Of a stretch of DNA of 64,000 bases, positions 20,035 through 28,820 are shown piece by piece. This DNA is from Peterkaempfera bronchialis (GTDB taxonomy: Bacteria; Actinomycetota; Actinomycetes; Streptomycetales; Streptomycetaceae): assembly GCF_003258605.2 (NCBI RefSeq), contig NZ_CP031264.1:558001-622000 (forward strand), given 5' to 3'. Below the pieces are notes generated by a model, which was not told the DNA's origin, searched no databases, and saw only the letters and a program-made list of their open reading frames with translations. The position numbers and the translations under genes are program-made. Every line of letters starts with the position of its first letter. Positions within the stretch are counted from its first letter, which is position 1.

Positions 20035-20432
20035 CCCCCACCGCCGACAGCCTCGCCGACCGGTTCCTCCGAGCCGTCGAGCAGGGCGACATCGACACCG
20101 TCCGGGACACCGTGTACACACCGGAGACGGTGATCTGGCACAACACCGACAACCGGGAGATCGGCCCCGAGGAGAACTTCCGGGTGCTGCGCTGGCTGAC
20201 CGGGGTGCTGCCGGATATGCGCTACGAGGAGGTGCGGCGCCGGGAGACCCCGGACGGATATGTGCAGCAGCACGTCCTGCGCGGCACCGTGCCCGACGGC
20301 ACCGCCATCGAGATCCGCGCCTGCTTTGTGGTGACCCTGCGCGGGGACCGCATCGTGCGACTCGACGAGTATCTGGACACTGCGGCCGGGCGCCCGCTCG
20401 ACCCCTACCGACCCACCTCCCCCTCGGCATGA
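20031..20432 (+). CDS. SnoaL-like / nuclear transport factor 2-fold protein
   Basis: A 133-residue single-domain protein of the NTF2-like alpha+beta barrel superfamily. It opens with a helical SLADRFLRAVEQGDIDTV, has the strand-helix pattern YTPETVIWHNTDNREIGPEE and ends with the curved sheet VTLRGDRIVRLDEYLDTAAG. Members act as ketosteroid-isomerase-like or polyketide cyclase-like enzymes, or bind small ligands. Being coupled to livM suggests it acts on the imported compound. No precise function can be given. Confidence 0.75.
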   Translation: MTPTADSLADRFLRAVEQGDIDTVRDTVYTPETVIWHNTDNREIGPEENFRVLRWLTGVLPDMRYEEVRRRETPDGYVQQHVLRGTVPDGTAIEIRACFVVTLRGDRIVRLDEYLDTAAGRPLDPYRPTSPSA

Positions 20433-20461
20433 CCAGCGGCCCATCCACCTCCGGAGGCACC

Positions 20462-20917
20462 ATGACCCTCACCGTCACCGCGCTGTCCCAGCTCAGGGAG
20501 AAGGCCGGAACCGACCTCGGCACCACCGGCTGGCTCGACATCACCCAGGACCGGGTGGACACCTTCGCCGACGCCACCGGCGACCACCAGTGGATCCACA
20601 TCGACCCCGAGCGCGCCGCGCGCGGCCCCTTCGGCGCCCCCATCGCCCATGGGTACCTCACCCTGTCCCTGATCAGCCTGCTCTTCAGCGACCTGCTCAG
20701 GAGGCAGGGCCTGGGCATGTCCATCAACTACGGGCTGAACAGGGTCCGCTTCCCCGCGCCCGTGCCCGTCGGATCGAGAATCCGGCTGACCGGCCGGATC
20801 GCCGAGGTCGCGGACGTCCCCGGGGGCCTCCAGCTGACCTATGACTTCACCGTGGAGGTCGAAGGCTCGCCGAAGCCGGCCTGCGTCGCCCAGGCCATCC
20901 ACCGCTACCACGCCTGA
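20462..20917 (+). CDS. MaoC-like (R)-specific enoyl-CoA hydratase
   Basis: A 151-residue hot-dog fold protein. The hydratase 2 motif is present: the catalytic Asp and His in FADATGDHQWIHIDPERAARGPFGAPIAHGYLTLS. This family hydrates trans-2-enoyl-CoA to (R)-3-hydroxyacyl-CoA. An in-frame ATG at 20429 exists, but ATG 20462 has GGAGG 5 nt upstream and is preferred. It is the last gene of the Liv-type operon, which suggests the imported solute enters an acyl-CoA route. Confidence 0.88.
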   Translation: MTLTVTALSQLREKAGTDLGTTGWLDITQDRVDTFADATGDHQWIHIDPERAARGPFGAPIAHGYLTLSLISLLFSDLLRRQGLGMSINYGLNRVRFPAPVPVGSRIRLTGRIAEVADVPGGLQLTYDFTVEVEGSPKPACVAQAIHRYHA

Positions 20918-21053
20918 ACGCCGTCCGCAGGGTGGCCCGGGCGGGGACCCGAGGTCTAGACTGCCCCGCGATGCGTACCGCTCCGATCGTCTAGCGCCCG
21001 ACACGAGGCCCCGACTCCCCTTGTGTCCATTTATGCTGACGGAGCATCACCGC

Positions 21054-22325
21054 ATGACTACCCCCTCCGGGCTTCCGCTGCGGCGGAACCGCGACTTCCT
21101 GCTGCTGATCTCCGGGCAGGCCGTCTCCTACCTCGGCGACCAGGTCCAGGACTTCGCCCTGCTGCTGCTGGTGCTGGCGATGGCCGGGCCCTCCGGGCAG
21201 GCCGGTGTGGTCCTCGGCCTCAACACCGCCGCCTTCCTGGTGTTCGGGCTGTTCGCCGGGGCCCTGGTGGACCGCTGGGACCGCCGCCGCACCATGGTCT
21301 GGTGCGAGATCGGGCGGGCCGCCGCCACCGGCGGCGTCGCCGCCGCGCTCTGGCTGGACAGGCTCACCCTGCCCTGCCTGTATGCGTTCGCGGTGGTCAC
21401 CGGCACGCTCACCGCGCTCTTCCAGTCCGCGAACACGGCCGCCCTGCCCAATGTCGTCGGGCCGGACCGCCTCGCCAGGGCGCTGGGGACCAGCCAGGGC
21501 GTGACCAGCACCCTGCGGGTCGGCGGCGCATCGCTGGGCGCCGCCGTCTACGCCGTCGGCCGGGCGGTGCCATTTGTGGTCAACGCCGTCTCCTTCCTGC
21601 TCTCGGCGGCGGCGCTACGGCTGATGCGCCTCTCCTTCCAGCAGCCGACCGGGCCGGTGGACGGCGGGGAGCGGACCGCCCGGCGGATGACCACCGACCT
21701 CCGCGAGGGGCTGAGCTGGCTCCGGCAGCAGCCGGTGATCCGCTTCCTCTGCCTGGTGCAGGCCGCCGACAACCTCCGCTACGGGGCCGGATACCTGGTC
21801 ATCATCGCGCTGGCGCAGGCGGTCGGTGCGACACCGACGCAGATCGGCCTGGTCTTCACCGGGGCGGCGATCGGTGCGCTGGCCGGCTCACTGCCGGCCG
21901 CCCGGGCCGCCGCCCGGTTCCCGCTGGGGCGGATCGCCGTGGCGATGCTCTGGGTGGAGGCCCTGGTCTTCCCGCTCTACGCGGCGGCGCCGAATGCGCT
22001 GCTGCTGGGCGTGGTCGCGGCGGCCGAGTCGGTGATCGCCCCGATCCACTCGGTGGCCATCACCACCCATCGGCTGGCCGTCACCCCGGACCACCTGCGC
22101 GGTCGCACCTCCGCCGCCGTGCAGACCCTCACCATGGGCGCGCTCTCGGTCGGCACCATGCTGGGCGGCGTCCTGATCGCCGCCCTGGGCGCCCGGGGCA
22201 CCGCCCTGACGCTCGGCGGCTGGCTCGCCCTGCTGGCGCTCTGCACCACCGCCAACCGCCGGGTCCGGACCGCCGGGACCCCTGCGCCCACGGCCATGGC
22301 CGCCACCGCCGCTCCCTTGACCTGA
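21054..22325 (+). CDS. MFS transporter
   Basis: A 423-residue major facilitator with about 12 membrane segments. The N-terminal SGQAVSYLGDQVQDFALLLL and the loop VDRWDRRRTMVW match the drug-efflux (MFS_3/enterobactin exporter) branch. ATG 21054 has GGAG 9 nt upstream. It has its own promoter region (20918-21053). It is convergent with the RiPP-cluster ABC genes, so it could be the cluster's left edge or an unrelated exporter. Confidence 0.85.
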   Translation: MTTPSGLPLRRNRDFLLLISGQAVSYLGDQVQDFALLLLVLAMAGPSGQAGVVLGLNTAAFLVFGLFAGALVDRWDRRRTMVWCEIGRAAATGGVAAALWLDRLTLPCLYAFAVVTGTLTALFQSANTAALPNVVGPDRLARALGTSQGVTSTLRVGGASLGAAVYAVGRAVPFVVNAVSFLLSAAALRLMRLSFQQPTGPVDGGERTARRMTTDLREGLSWLRQQPVIRFLCLVQAADNLRYGAGYLVIIALAQAVGATPTQIGLVFTGAAIGALAGSLPAARAAARFPLGRIAVAMLWVEALVFPLYAAAPNALLLGVVAAAESVIAPIHSVAITTHRLAVTPDHLRGRTSAAVQTLTMGALSVGTMLGGVLIAALGARGTALTLGGWLALLALCTTANRRVRTAGTPAPTAMAATAAPLT

Positions 22326-22339
22326 CCGCGCCCACCCGA

Positions 22340-22359
22340 CCGCGCCGCCGGGGGCGCGG
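22340..22359. terminator. Weak convergent hairpin between MFS and ABC genes
   Basis: A 7-bp GC-only stem CCGCGCC / GGCGCGG with a 6-nt loop lies between two convergent stops. It is plausible as a bidirectional terminator but short. Confidence 0.35.
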
Positions 22360-22401
22360 GTGAGGGTGCACGTGCGGGGCGGCGGGCGGCGTGCGACGGG
22401 G

Positions 22402-23178
22402 TCAGGACCGCCCGACGTCCTGCCGCAGCCGCCACACGGCCCCCGCCGTGAAGACCCCGGTCCAGGCCAGCAGATTGAGTACCGAGGCTGCTCCGGCGCC
22501 GCCGCCGCCCAGACAGGACTGCGCGAGGGTACCGGCGCCATAAGCCGGGGTGAACGGCGCCACGACCCGGATCGCGTGCGGCAGCAGGCTCAGCGGGATG
22601 AAGATGCCGCCGAGCACGGCCAGCAGCACCAGCGCCGGGCCGACCAGTTGCATCACGTTCTGGGACGGCAGGACCAGGCCCGTGAACAGGCCGAAGAGCG
22701 CGAACACCGCAGAGGGGAGCCAGGCGGCGAGCCCGGCCAGCAGCCAGACATGCGGCGGAAGGTCGACGCCGAGCGCCGCCCCGAGGGCGAACTCGGCCAG
22801 CACCGCGATCAGCCCGAGCACCATCGCGGTGATCGTCTTCACGGCGACCTGGGCGAGCGGCCGCAGCGGGGTGAGCCGCAGTTGCCGGTTCCAGCCCGCG
22901 ACGCGCTCCATGGCGACGCCCGCGCCACAGGAGGTGGCTCCGATCATGGCGCCGTACACGGCCATGGCCACCGTGATCCGCGCGAGCGGCTGCCCGTCCC
23001 CGGGGTGGTGGTCGCGGTACGGCAGCCCGTAGAGCAGCAGAAAGGACATCGGCATCGCCACCACCAGGATGACGGTCCGTAGGCTGCGCAGCGCCCTGCG
23101 GATCTCCAGCCCCAGCAGCGTGGCGTTGAAGCCGCCGAGGGCGGGTGCGGACCGGGGGGCCGGGGCCGATGCGGACAC
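22402..23178 (-). CDS. ABC transporter permease (ABC-2 / DrrB type) of the RiPP cluster
   Basis: A 258-residue membrane protein with six hydrophobic segments and ABC-2 permease features (RSLRTVILVVAMPMSFLLLY near the N terminus; SQNVMQLVGPALVLLAVLGG in the middle). GTG 23178 lies 2 nt after the ATPase stop with an AAGGAG before it. It pairs with the upstream ATPase to export the mature peptide and/or give self-resistance (inference). It is the last gene of the leftward RiPP operon. Confidence 0.85.
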   Translation of the reverse strand: MSASAPAPRSAPALGGFNATLLGLEIRRALRSLRTVILVVAMPMSFLLLYGLPYRDHHPGDGQPLARITVAMAVYGAMIGATSCGAGVAMERVAGWNRQLRLTPLRPLAQVAVKTITAMVLGLIAVLAEFALGAALGVDLPPHVWLLAGLAAWLPSAVFALFGLFTGLVLPSQNVMQLVGPALVLLAVLGGIFIPLSLLPHAIRVVAPFTPAYGAGTLAQSCLGGGGAGAASVLNLLAWTGVFTAGAVWRLRQDVGRS

Positions 23179-23180
23179 GG

Positions 23181-24155
23181 TCAGCTCCTTGTCGTACCGG
23201 CGTGGGAGGGCCCGGCGTCCGGCGCGGTGAGCGCGAGGAACGCCTCCTCCAGGCGGTTGGAGGTCACTTCGATGTCCCGGGCCGCCGGATGGGACATCAG
23301 ATAGCGCACGACGGCGTCGGAGTCCCGGGTGCGCACGGTGACGGTCACGCCCCGGCGCTCCACGGACTCGACCCCGGGAACGGCCCGGACCAGCGTCTCG
23401 TCGGCGTCCGGCCAGACGGCCGTGACCTGCCGGCCCGCAGCGGCGTTCCGGATCTCGGCCGGGGTGCCGTCTGCGATGACCCTGCCGCCGCGGATCACCA
23501 CGATGCGGTCGGCGTAGCGGTCCGCCTCGTCCAGCTGGTGGGTGGCCAGCAGAAGGGTGGGCGGCAGAAGGGTGGGCGGCATGGCTCCGGACGCCTGGGT
23601 GACGGTACGCCAGAAGTCGCGCCGCCCACCGGCGTCCAGCCCGGCGGTGGGCTCGTCGAGGACCAGCAGCCGTGGACGGCCGACCAGGGCGAGGGCGAAG
23701 CGGAGCCGCTGCTGCTCTCCGCCGGAGCACCTGCCGACCCGGCGGCGGGCGATTGAGGTGAGCCCGGCGCGCTCCAGGGTCTCGCCGACCGGGGCGGCGT
23801 CGGCGTAGAGCGAGGCGACATAGCGCACGGTCTCCGCGACGGTGAAGTCGCCCAGCAGTCCGCCGCCCTGGAGGATTCCGGCGACCTCCCCGGCGGCGAC
23901 CGCCCGGTCCGGGCTGCGGCCGTGGATCAGTACCGAGCCGGAGTCGGGGTGCTGGAGTCCCAGGACCATGTCGATGGTGGTGGTCTTCCCGGCGCCATTG
24001 GGGCCCAGCAGGGCCACCACCTGCCCTGCGTCGACGCTCAGGGAGAGACCGTCGACGGCGGTGATGTCGCCGAACCTCTTGGTCAGCGCGGAGAGCCGCA
24101 CGGGCGCCGCCTCCGGGGACGGCGGGCTCTCCGCGCTCCTCGCGGGGGCGGTCAT
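23181..24155 (-). CDS. ABC transporter ATPase (DrrA type) of the RiPP cluster
   Basis: A 324-residue ATPase: Walker A LLGPNGAGKTTTID, Q loop GILQGGGLLGDF, signature RCSGGEQQRLRFALAL, Walker B LLVLDEPTAGLD and H loop LLATHQLDEAD. The C terminus has the DrrA-type extension ending in EVTSNRLEEAFLALT. Odd: a 15-bp direct duplication puts PPTLLPPTLLL before the H loop strand. ATG overlaps the stop of the LanB elimination-domain gene (ATGA), so it is part of the biosynthetic operon. Confidence 0.9.
   Translation of the reverse strand: MTAPARSAESPPSPEAAPVRLSALTKRFGDITAVDGLSLSVDAGQVVALLGPNGAGKTTTIDMVLGLQHPDSGSVLIHGRSPDRAVAAGEVAGILQGGGLLGDFTVAETVRYVASLYADAAPVGETLERAGLTSIARRRVGRCSGGEQQRLRFALALVGRPRLLVLDEPTAGLDAGGRRDFWRTVTQASGAMPPTLLPPTLLLATHQLDEADRYADRIVVIRGGRVIADGTPAEIRNAAAGRQVTAVWPDADETLVRAVPGVESVERRGVTVTVRTRDSDAVVRYLMSHPAARDIEVTSNRLEEAFLALTAPDAGPSHAGTTRS
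23551..23580 (-). repeat. 15-bp direct duplication inside the ABC ATPase gene
   Basis: AGAAGGGTGGGCGGC occurs twice in tandem (23551-23565, 23566-23580), duplicating five codons just before the H-loop strand. Confidence 0.85.
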
Positions 24156-25147
24156 GGGGCACCTCGCCGGGTCGCGGGTTCGGGTTCGGCTGGTGCGCCG
24201 GTGACATCGAGGGCGAGCAGCACCGCCGCGAGCTGGGCCTCACGCAGCGGGCTGAGGCCGAGCCGGTTGTGCGCCATATGCACATGGGAGCCCAGGATCT
24301 GCCGCGCCCGCTCCGGTCCGAGGGTTGTGCTCCAGCCGCCCGCTGCGGCCCGCAGCCGCTTGGTCCAGGTCGACCAGCGGCACGGCGCCCCGGCCACCAG
24401 CTCGCGGAGCGCCGGGGCGGTGGGGGCCAGCCGCTCGGCGTCGGCCCGCACCGCGCGGTCCAGCCCCTCCCAGTCCGGAGGCCCGCCGGGACGCCGGGCG
24501 AGCAGCGCCCGCCAGCCGTCGCGATGGCCGGCCAGCAGTCCGCTGCGGTCGGGCCGGTCGGTCCGGTCGGTCCGGTCAGGCCAGGCGGACAGCGAGGCGG
24601 CGAGCAGTTCCAGCCCGTCCAGGAAGGCATGCCGGTGGTCGGGCCGGGCACGGCAGGCCCGCAGGCAGACCACGCTGGACGCGTGGAAGAGGTCCTCGCT
24701 GTACGGCAGCAGCGCCGGTCCGCCGTAGCGCTCGTACTCCGGCTGGTACTCGGCCCGGTGGGCGCCGGGCGGCGCCAACTGCTCGACCGGCAGCGGGCTG
24801 CCGTACTCGCCGATGGCGGCCAGCGGCTCCACGGACCGGCGGTAGGCGTCGGGGGTCAGCCTCCGCTCTTCGGGAAGGTCCGCGTCGATCCGGGCGAGCC
24901 GGTCGGCGAGCAGGGCTTCGACGTCTGCGGCCTGCCGGTCGCCGAGGTCGGCGATGCGCAGCCGCACATGCGGGCCCGCCTGCCAGTACCGGATGAAGAA
25001 CCACGGCCGGGGCTGCCCGTCGGAGGTGGGGCCGACGAGTTCCAGCACCGGGGGCAGCGCGGTGACCACGACGGTTTCGAGTGCCTGCGGATCGAGCGAG
25101 GCGACATGCAGGTGCCAGCTGCGCCAGGTGCGCGCGGTGCCGGTCAT
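24152..25147 (-). CDS. LanB C-terminal/elimination-domain protein (thiopeptide TbtC-like)
   Basis: A 331-residue stand-alone SpaB_C-type protein. In split LanB dehydratases this domain removes glutamate from glutamylated Ser/Thr to leave dehydroalanine/dehydrobutyrine. Diagnostic motifs are FIRYWQAGPHVRLRI near residue 50, EYQPEYERYGGP around residue 130 and HNRLGLSPLREAQLAA near the C terminus. The length suits the thiopeptide (TbtC, GodG) type. Its ATG overlaps the dehydrogenase stop (ATGA). It should act with the glutamylation protein encoded at 30547-33196. Confidence 0.88.
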   Translation of the reverse strand: MTGTARTWRSWHLHVASLDPQALETVVVTALPPVLELVGPTSDGQPRPWFFIRYWQAGPHVRLRIADLGDRQAADVEALLADRLARIDADLPEERRLTPDAYRRSVEPLAAIGEYGSPLPVEQLAPPGAHRAEYQPEYERYGGPALLPYSEDLFHASSVVCLRACRARPDHRHAFLDGLELLAASLSAWPDRTDRTDRPDRSGLLAGHRDGWRALLARRPGGPPDWEGLDRAVRADAERLAPTAPALRELVAGAPCRWSTWTKRLRAAAGGWSTTLGPERARQILGSHVHMAHNRLGLSPLREAQLAAVLLALDVTGAPAEPEPATRRGAP

Positions 25148-26742
25148 GGGCGCAGGTCCAGCATCGGGGCGGTGAACCTGGGGGTTCCGCAGACGGTCAT
25201 GAAGACGGGGACCTCCTTGCGTTCCAGCCCGAGCAGGGGCTGGACGTGGTGTTCGTCGTAGGAGCGGGCCGGCCGGGCGATCAGACCGGTGGCGGCGGCT
25301 GCCAGGCAGAGTCCGTGGATGGTCCATCCGCACCACAGGTTGAGCAGGGCGAGGGCGCCCGGGCCGAGCGCATCGAAGAGCGCGTCGGTGTCGGTGCTGT
25401 GCACCCAGAGCACCGAGGCATGGCGCAGCGCGATGTCGGTGGTGGGGGACGAGGGACGGGCGAAGCCGGGTTCCAGCCGGGCGAGCACCCCGGGGTCGGC
25501 GCGGTGGGGGTGCGGCCGTCCGGCGTGCAGCCGGTGGACGCCGTCGGGCAGGTCGCCGACGCCGCTGAGTACCAGGGTGGTGCGCACATGGCGGCCGACC
25601 TCGGCGACCAGCGGGTCGGGGGGCGGCACGGCGGCCCAGGCGAGCAGGTTGTCCAGCGTGGCGCGGCCGACCGGCGCGGGGCGCAGTGCGAAGCCGTAGC
25701 GGCGGCCGGAGACCCGTCCCGCCGTTCTGCGCCACAGGACGTCCGCCCAGCTCACGGGGGACACGGAGGACGGTGTGGGATGGAGGGGCAGGCCGTGGGC
25801 GGGGCTCGGCGGCTGCGGCGAGCCAGGCGGTGCGGCGGTGGCGCGCAGGGCGCTGACGGCGCTGGACTCGGCAACCGTGGGGTCCTGGGCCGCCGACTCC
25901 AGCAGCCGGTGGCGGGCCGCTCCCCCGCTGTCGGCGGGTTCGGGGCGGCCGGGTGGGCCGGGGAGCGGTCGGCTGGGCCGGGGCGGCCGGGGCTGCGGGA
26001 GCCGGGCGACCAGCGGCGCCGACCAGTGGCCCGGTCCGGCTGCGGTGAGCAGCCGGAAGGCCGGGTGCGGCGGTGCGGTGACCGGTGCGGTGACCGGTTC
26101 GGCCTCGATCGGCTCGCCGAAGAGGTCGGCGGCGACGCAGAGGGCTCGCAGATTGATGCCGAGTTCCGCTTCGCAGACCGCGAACCGCAACCGGCCGTAG
26201 GCGGCGGGCAGGTCGGAGTACCGGGCGGCCAGCACGATCCGCGCCGTGTCGTCCCCAGGGTCCCTGTCGTCCCTGTCGTCCCCGACGTTCCCGGCGTCCC
26301 CGGCGTCCGGCGCGGCCGGTCGGATGTCGACCAGGGCGTGCCGGTAGAGGTCCAGGTAGCGCAGCGAGTCATGGTGCGCGAGGAAGGCGTGCACCGGGTA
26401 CTTGGCCCGGCCGGAGGCGACCGCGCGGTGGTCGTCGTACTGGTGGTCCGGTTCGCGGCGCTGGAGTCCGAGGGCGGTCAGCAGGATCGCGCCCACCCGG
26501 TCACCCTCGGCCGCCCCGGCCGTGTCCCGGCAGCGGTGCGGGAACGGCGTGGCGGCCAGGGTCTCGTACACGTCCATGGGCAGCGGCAGGCCGGTGGTGC
26601 CGCGCGCCTGCGGCGGCGGCAGCAACGCGGTCGTCGGGTGCGCGTCATCCACCTGGTGCTGCTCGCCCAGCAGCCGCTTACCGGGCCCCTGCCGATAGGC
26701 GAACCGTCTGACGTCATCCGCCGCCATGGAGGGCCCGGTCAT
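25144..26742 (-). CDS. SagB/TbtE-type azoline dehydrogenase, copy 1
   Basis: A 532-residue nitroreductase-fold protein of the thiopeptide dehydrogenase type, which oxidises thiazolines/oxazolines to azoles with FMN. The first domain has FGLQRREP-like ALGLQRREPDHQ and AKYPVHAF. The second has RRTAGRVSGRRYGFALRP, typical of FMN contact, and GALALLNLWCGWTIHGLCLA. The end VFMTVCGTPRFTAPMLDLRP is shared nearly word for word with copy 2. Residues near 175-195 are a low-complexity Asp/Gly run (DAGDAGNVGDDRDDRDPGDD) that looks like slippage expansion. ATG overlaps the ycaO stop. Confidence 0.83.
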   Translation of the reverse strand: MTGPSMAADDVRRFAYRQGPGKRLLGEQHQVDDAHPTTALLPPPQARGTTGLPLPMDVYETLAATPFPHRCRDTAGAAEGDRVGAILLTALGLQRREPDHQYDDHRAVASGRAKYPVHAFLAHHDSLRYLDLYRHALVDIRPAAPDAGDAGNVGDDRDDRDPGDDTARIVLAARYSDLPAAYGRLRFAVCEAELGINLRALCVAADLFGEPIEAEPVTAPVTAPPHPAFRLLTAAGPGHWSAPLVARLPQPRPPRPSRPLPGPPGRPEPADSGGAARHRLLESAAQDPTVAESSAVSALRATAAPPGSPQPPSPAHGLPLHPTPSSVSPVSWADVLWRRTAGRVSGRRYGFALRPAPVGRATLDNLLAWAAVPPPDPLVAEVGRHVRTTLVLSGVGDLPDGVHRLHAGRPHPHRADPGVLARLEPGFARPSSPTTDIALRHASVLWVHSTDTDALFDALGPGALALLNLWCGWTIHGLCLAAAATGLIARPARSYDEHHVQPLLGLERKEVPVFMTVCGTPRFTAPMLDLRP

Positions 26743-28820
26743 GGGAACGGGTGGGGGTCGAAGGGGATGTCCGCCTCGGGCGCCCCGAGGGTGTCGAGCA
26801 GGCGGCCGAGCCCGGCGAGGCGCTGCTGGGCGTGGCCGAAGCACATCGGCACGATGCCGGGCACCACGGCCTTGACGGCGCTCATGCCGTGCGCGGTGTG
26901 CTCGGGCGTGGACTGGTCGACCACCAGGATCCGGTCGAGCCCGGCCTGCCGGAACAGCTCGGCGGTGAACTCCAGGGCCCCTCGGACGTCTCCGGCGGCG
27001 GCGCGCACCAGCGCATGCGGCCAGTCCGGGAAAGCCTCCTCCAGGGTGACGTCCGGTCCGCCGAGCACCCGCTCGATCCGGGGCAGCAGCTCGGGGAAGG
27101 TGCTGCGCCGCCAGTGCTCCGCGATGGTCTGGATGGGCCAGGGGTCGTCGATGGTGTGCGCGTACTCCGCCGGGTCCCAGACCAGGCCCGCGCTGACCAT
27201 CTGGGTCAGCTCCCAGAGCGCCGCGCGGACGGCCTCCTCCGGGTCGGGGTGGCAGCCGGCGGTGCTGAAGCTGGCCGGGATCATCCGGTCGCGGCGGATC
27301 GCCAGCGCCCACACGGCGGGCACCGGGATCCGGTCGGTGGCCACCAGCAGATGGACGTCGTAGCCCCGCTCCTCGGCCAGCCGCAGCATCATCCGGCTGT
27401 CCGGGTCGCGGATCACGGCCGGGTCGATCCGGGGCAGCGGCCGGGCCCGGTGCCAGGCCAGCAGGAAGGCGTCGCGTTCGGCGAGTTCGAAGAGGGCGTG
27501 CAGGGACGCCTCCTCGTAGGTGGCCCCCAGGGCGCTGCCGCTGGAGGAGTCCAGGAAGAAGTTGCGCCGGGGCCCGGGAGGCGTCGCGGGGTCGTCGCGT
27601 TCCCGTGCGCTGGGCGGGCGCAGGTCGTAGCGGTAGCGGAAGAACCCGATCTCGGCGGGGACCAGCAGCGGTTCGCCGCCGCCGAGCGGCTGGGACCAGA
27701 CCCAGTCCAGTTCGGCGTCCTGGTGGTAGGGGCGCAGCCGGGAGTGCGGTGAGGCGAGTTGGCGTTCGGTGTAGTGGCCGAGGGTCATCGGGTCGAGGGC
27801 CAGGTCGCCGAGGGTGCGGCGGCTGGTCGCGGGCAGGATCGCCGCTCCGTGCGGGTAGCCCGCCATGCGTTCATAGGCTTCGAGTACGGCGACCGCCTCG
27901 GCCTCGCGGAAGGTCGCGGCCCGCCCCATCCCGGCGGGGGTGCCGACCAGCAGCTCGGTCTCGCTGATCGGGTACGTTCCGGCGGAGTGCCGGGTCATCC
28001 GGGTGATCGGGCCGAACCGGGGGTCGGCGAGGGCGGCGCGCATCCGTTCCGGGTCCAGGGCGAACGGTGGGTGCTCGCCCCGGGTCGGCACCGCCGCTCC
28101 GGTGGGTCGGCTGACGGTGCGTCGCGCCTTGGGCGGCGGGTCGGACGGTGTGATCAGCAGGCGGGGCGCCGGATCGCCGCAGACGCGGCAGCGGAAGGTC
28201 CGGCTGACGCGATGCCGGGTGACCGTGCCGGTGGCGGAGACGGCGATCAGGCCGCCGGTGTCGCGGATGCCGTGGTGCCGGTCGGTGGCCAGGGCGCCGA
28301 CGGCGTCCCCGAGCCAGGGCGGGAAGGCGGCGGCCGTACCGGACCCGGCGGGCGGCGGGGTCGCGGAACCGCTTGCCTCCAGTCGCTCGCGCTCCGCGCG
28401 GTCGTGGCCGAAGCGCTCCTCCGGCTCCCACCGCAGATAGAGCGAGGCCGCCTGGGCGCAGCCGGCGCACCCGGTGGAGCCGCCGGGGGTCCACAGCGGC
28501 CCGATCAGGGTCTCCGAGGCGGTGATCCGCACCGAGAGCAGCGGCCGGTCGGCGGTCCGGGCCCAGGCCAGGGCCTGGCGTTCCCAGCCCACGTCGAACC
28601 CGCCGCGGCAGGCCAGCAGGGGTCCGGTCGCATCCGGGCCGCCGAGTGCGGCGGCCCAGCCCGGCCAGTCCCAGCCGGCGGGGGCTCCGGGGCCCACCCG
28701 TGGCGGGTGCCCGGGGGCGGCCGGTGCGGCGGGGACAGCCGGTGCGGCGGTGTCGGGCTTGGCGATGTCGGGCTTGGCGATGTCGGGCTTGGCGATGTCG
28801 GGCTTGGCGATGTCGGTCAT
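26739..28820 (-). CDS. YcaO cyclodehydratase (TOMM/thiopeptide azoline-forming)
   Basis: A 693-residue ATP-dependent cyclodehydratase that turns Cys/Ser/Thr plus the preceding amide into azolines. The N-terminal part carries two CxxC pairs (C118/C121, C211/C214), a likely zinc site from a degenerate E1-like domain. The YcaO domain shows the Glu-rich ATP/Mg helices (EAEAVAVLEAYER about 306-318; SSSGSALGATYEEA about 425-438; ELAERDAF about 445-452). It ends in PHPFP, a perfect PxPxP C terminus as in azoline-forming YcaOs. Odd: residues 3-22 are four DIAKP repeats. It is the only YcaO in the cluster though two partner proteins exist. ATG overlaps the partner's stop. Confidence 0.92.
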   Translation of the reverse strand: MTDIAKPDIAKPDIAKPDIAKPDTAAPAVPAAPAAPGHPPRVGPGAPAGWDWPGWAAALGGPDATGPLLACRGGFDVGWERQALAWARTADRPLLSVRITASETLIGPLWTPGGSTGCAGCAQAASLYLRWEPEERFGHDRAERERLEASGSATPPPAGSGTAAAFPPWLGDAVGALATDRHHGIRDTGGLIAVSATGTVTRHRVSRTFRCRVCGDPAPRLLITPSDPPPKARRTVSRPTGAAVPTRGEHPPFALDPERMRAALADPRFGPITRMTRHSAGTYPISETELLVGTPAGMGRAATFREAEAVAVLEAYERMAGYPHGAAILPATSRRTLGDLALDPMTLGHYTERQLASPHSRLRPYHQDAELDWVWSQPLGGGEPLLVPAEIGFFRYRYDLRPPSARERDDPATPPGPRRNFFLDSSSGSALGATYEEASLHALFELAERDAFLLAWHRARPLPRIDPAVIRDPDSRMMLRLAEERGYDVHLLVATDRIPVPAVWALAIRRDRMIPASFSTAGCHPDPEEAVRAALWELTQMVSAGLVWDPAEYAHTIDDPWPIQTIAEHWRRSTFPELLPRIERVLGGPDVTLEEAFPDWPHALVRAAAGDVRGALEFTAELFRQAGLDRILVVDQSTPEHTAHGMSAVKAVVPGIVPMCFGHAQQRLAGLGRLLDTLGAPEADIPFDPHPFP
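28756..28815 (-). repeat. Four perfect 15-bp repeats at the 5' end of the ycaO gene
   Basis: GGCTTGGCGATGTCG (plus-strand sense) occurs four times without change and encodes DIAKP four times right after the start codon. The repeat is in frame, so copy changes would only alter the length of a disordered tail. Confidence 0.95.

Noticed and set aside
21054..22325. MFS transporter as a certain member of the RiPP cluster
   Set aside because: It is on the opposite strand, convergent and has its own promoter; linkage is possible but unsupported.
24152..24155. Operon break between LanB-C and ABC ATPase genes
   Set aside because: The ATGA overlap shows coupling, so the exporter belongs to the biosynthetic operon.
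28756..28815. Possible CRISPR-like array
   Set aside because: The 15-bp units are directly adjacent with no spacers and lie in frame inside the ycaO gene.
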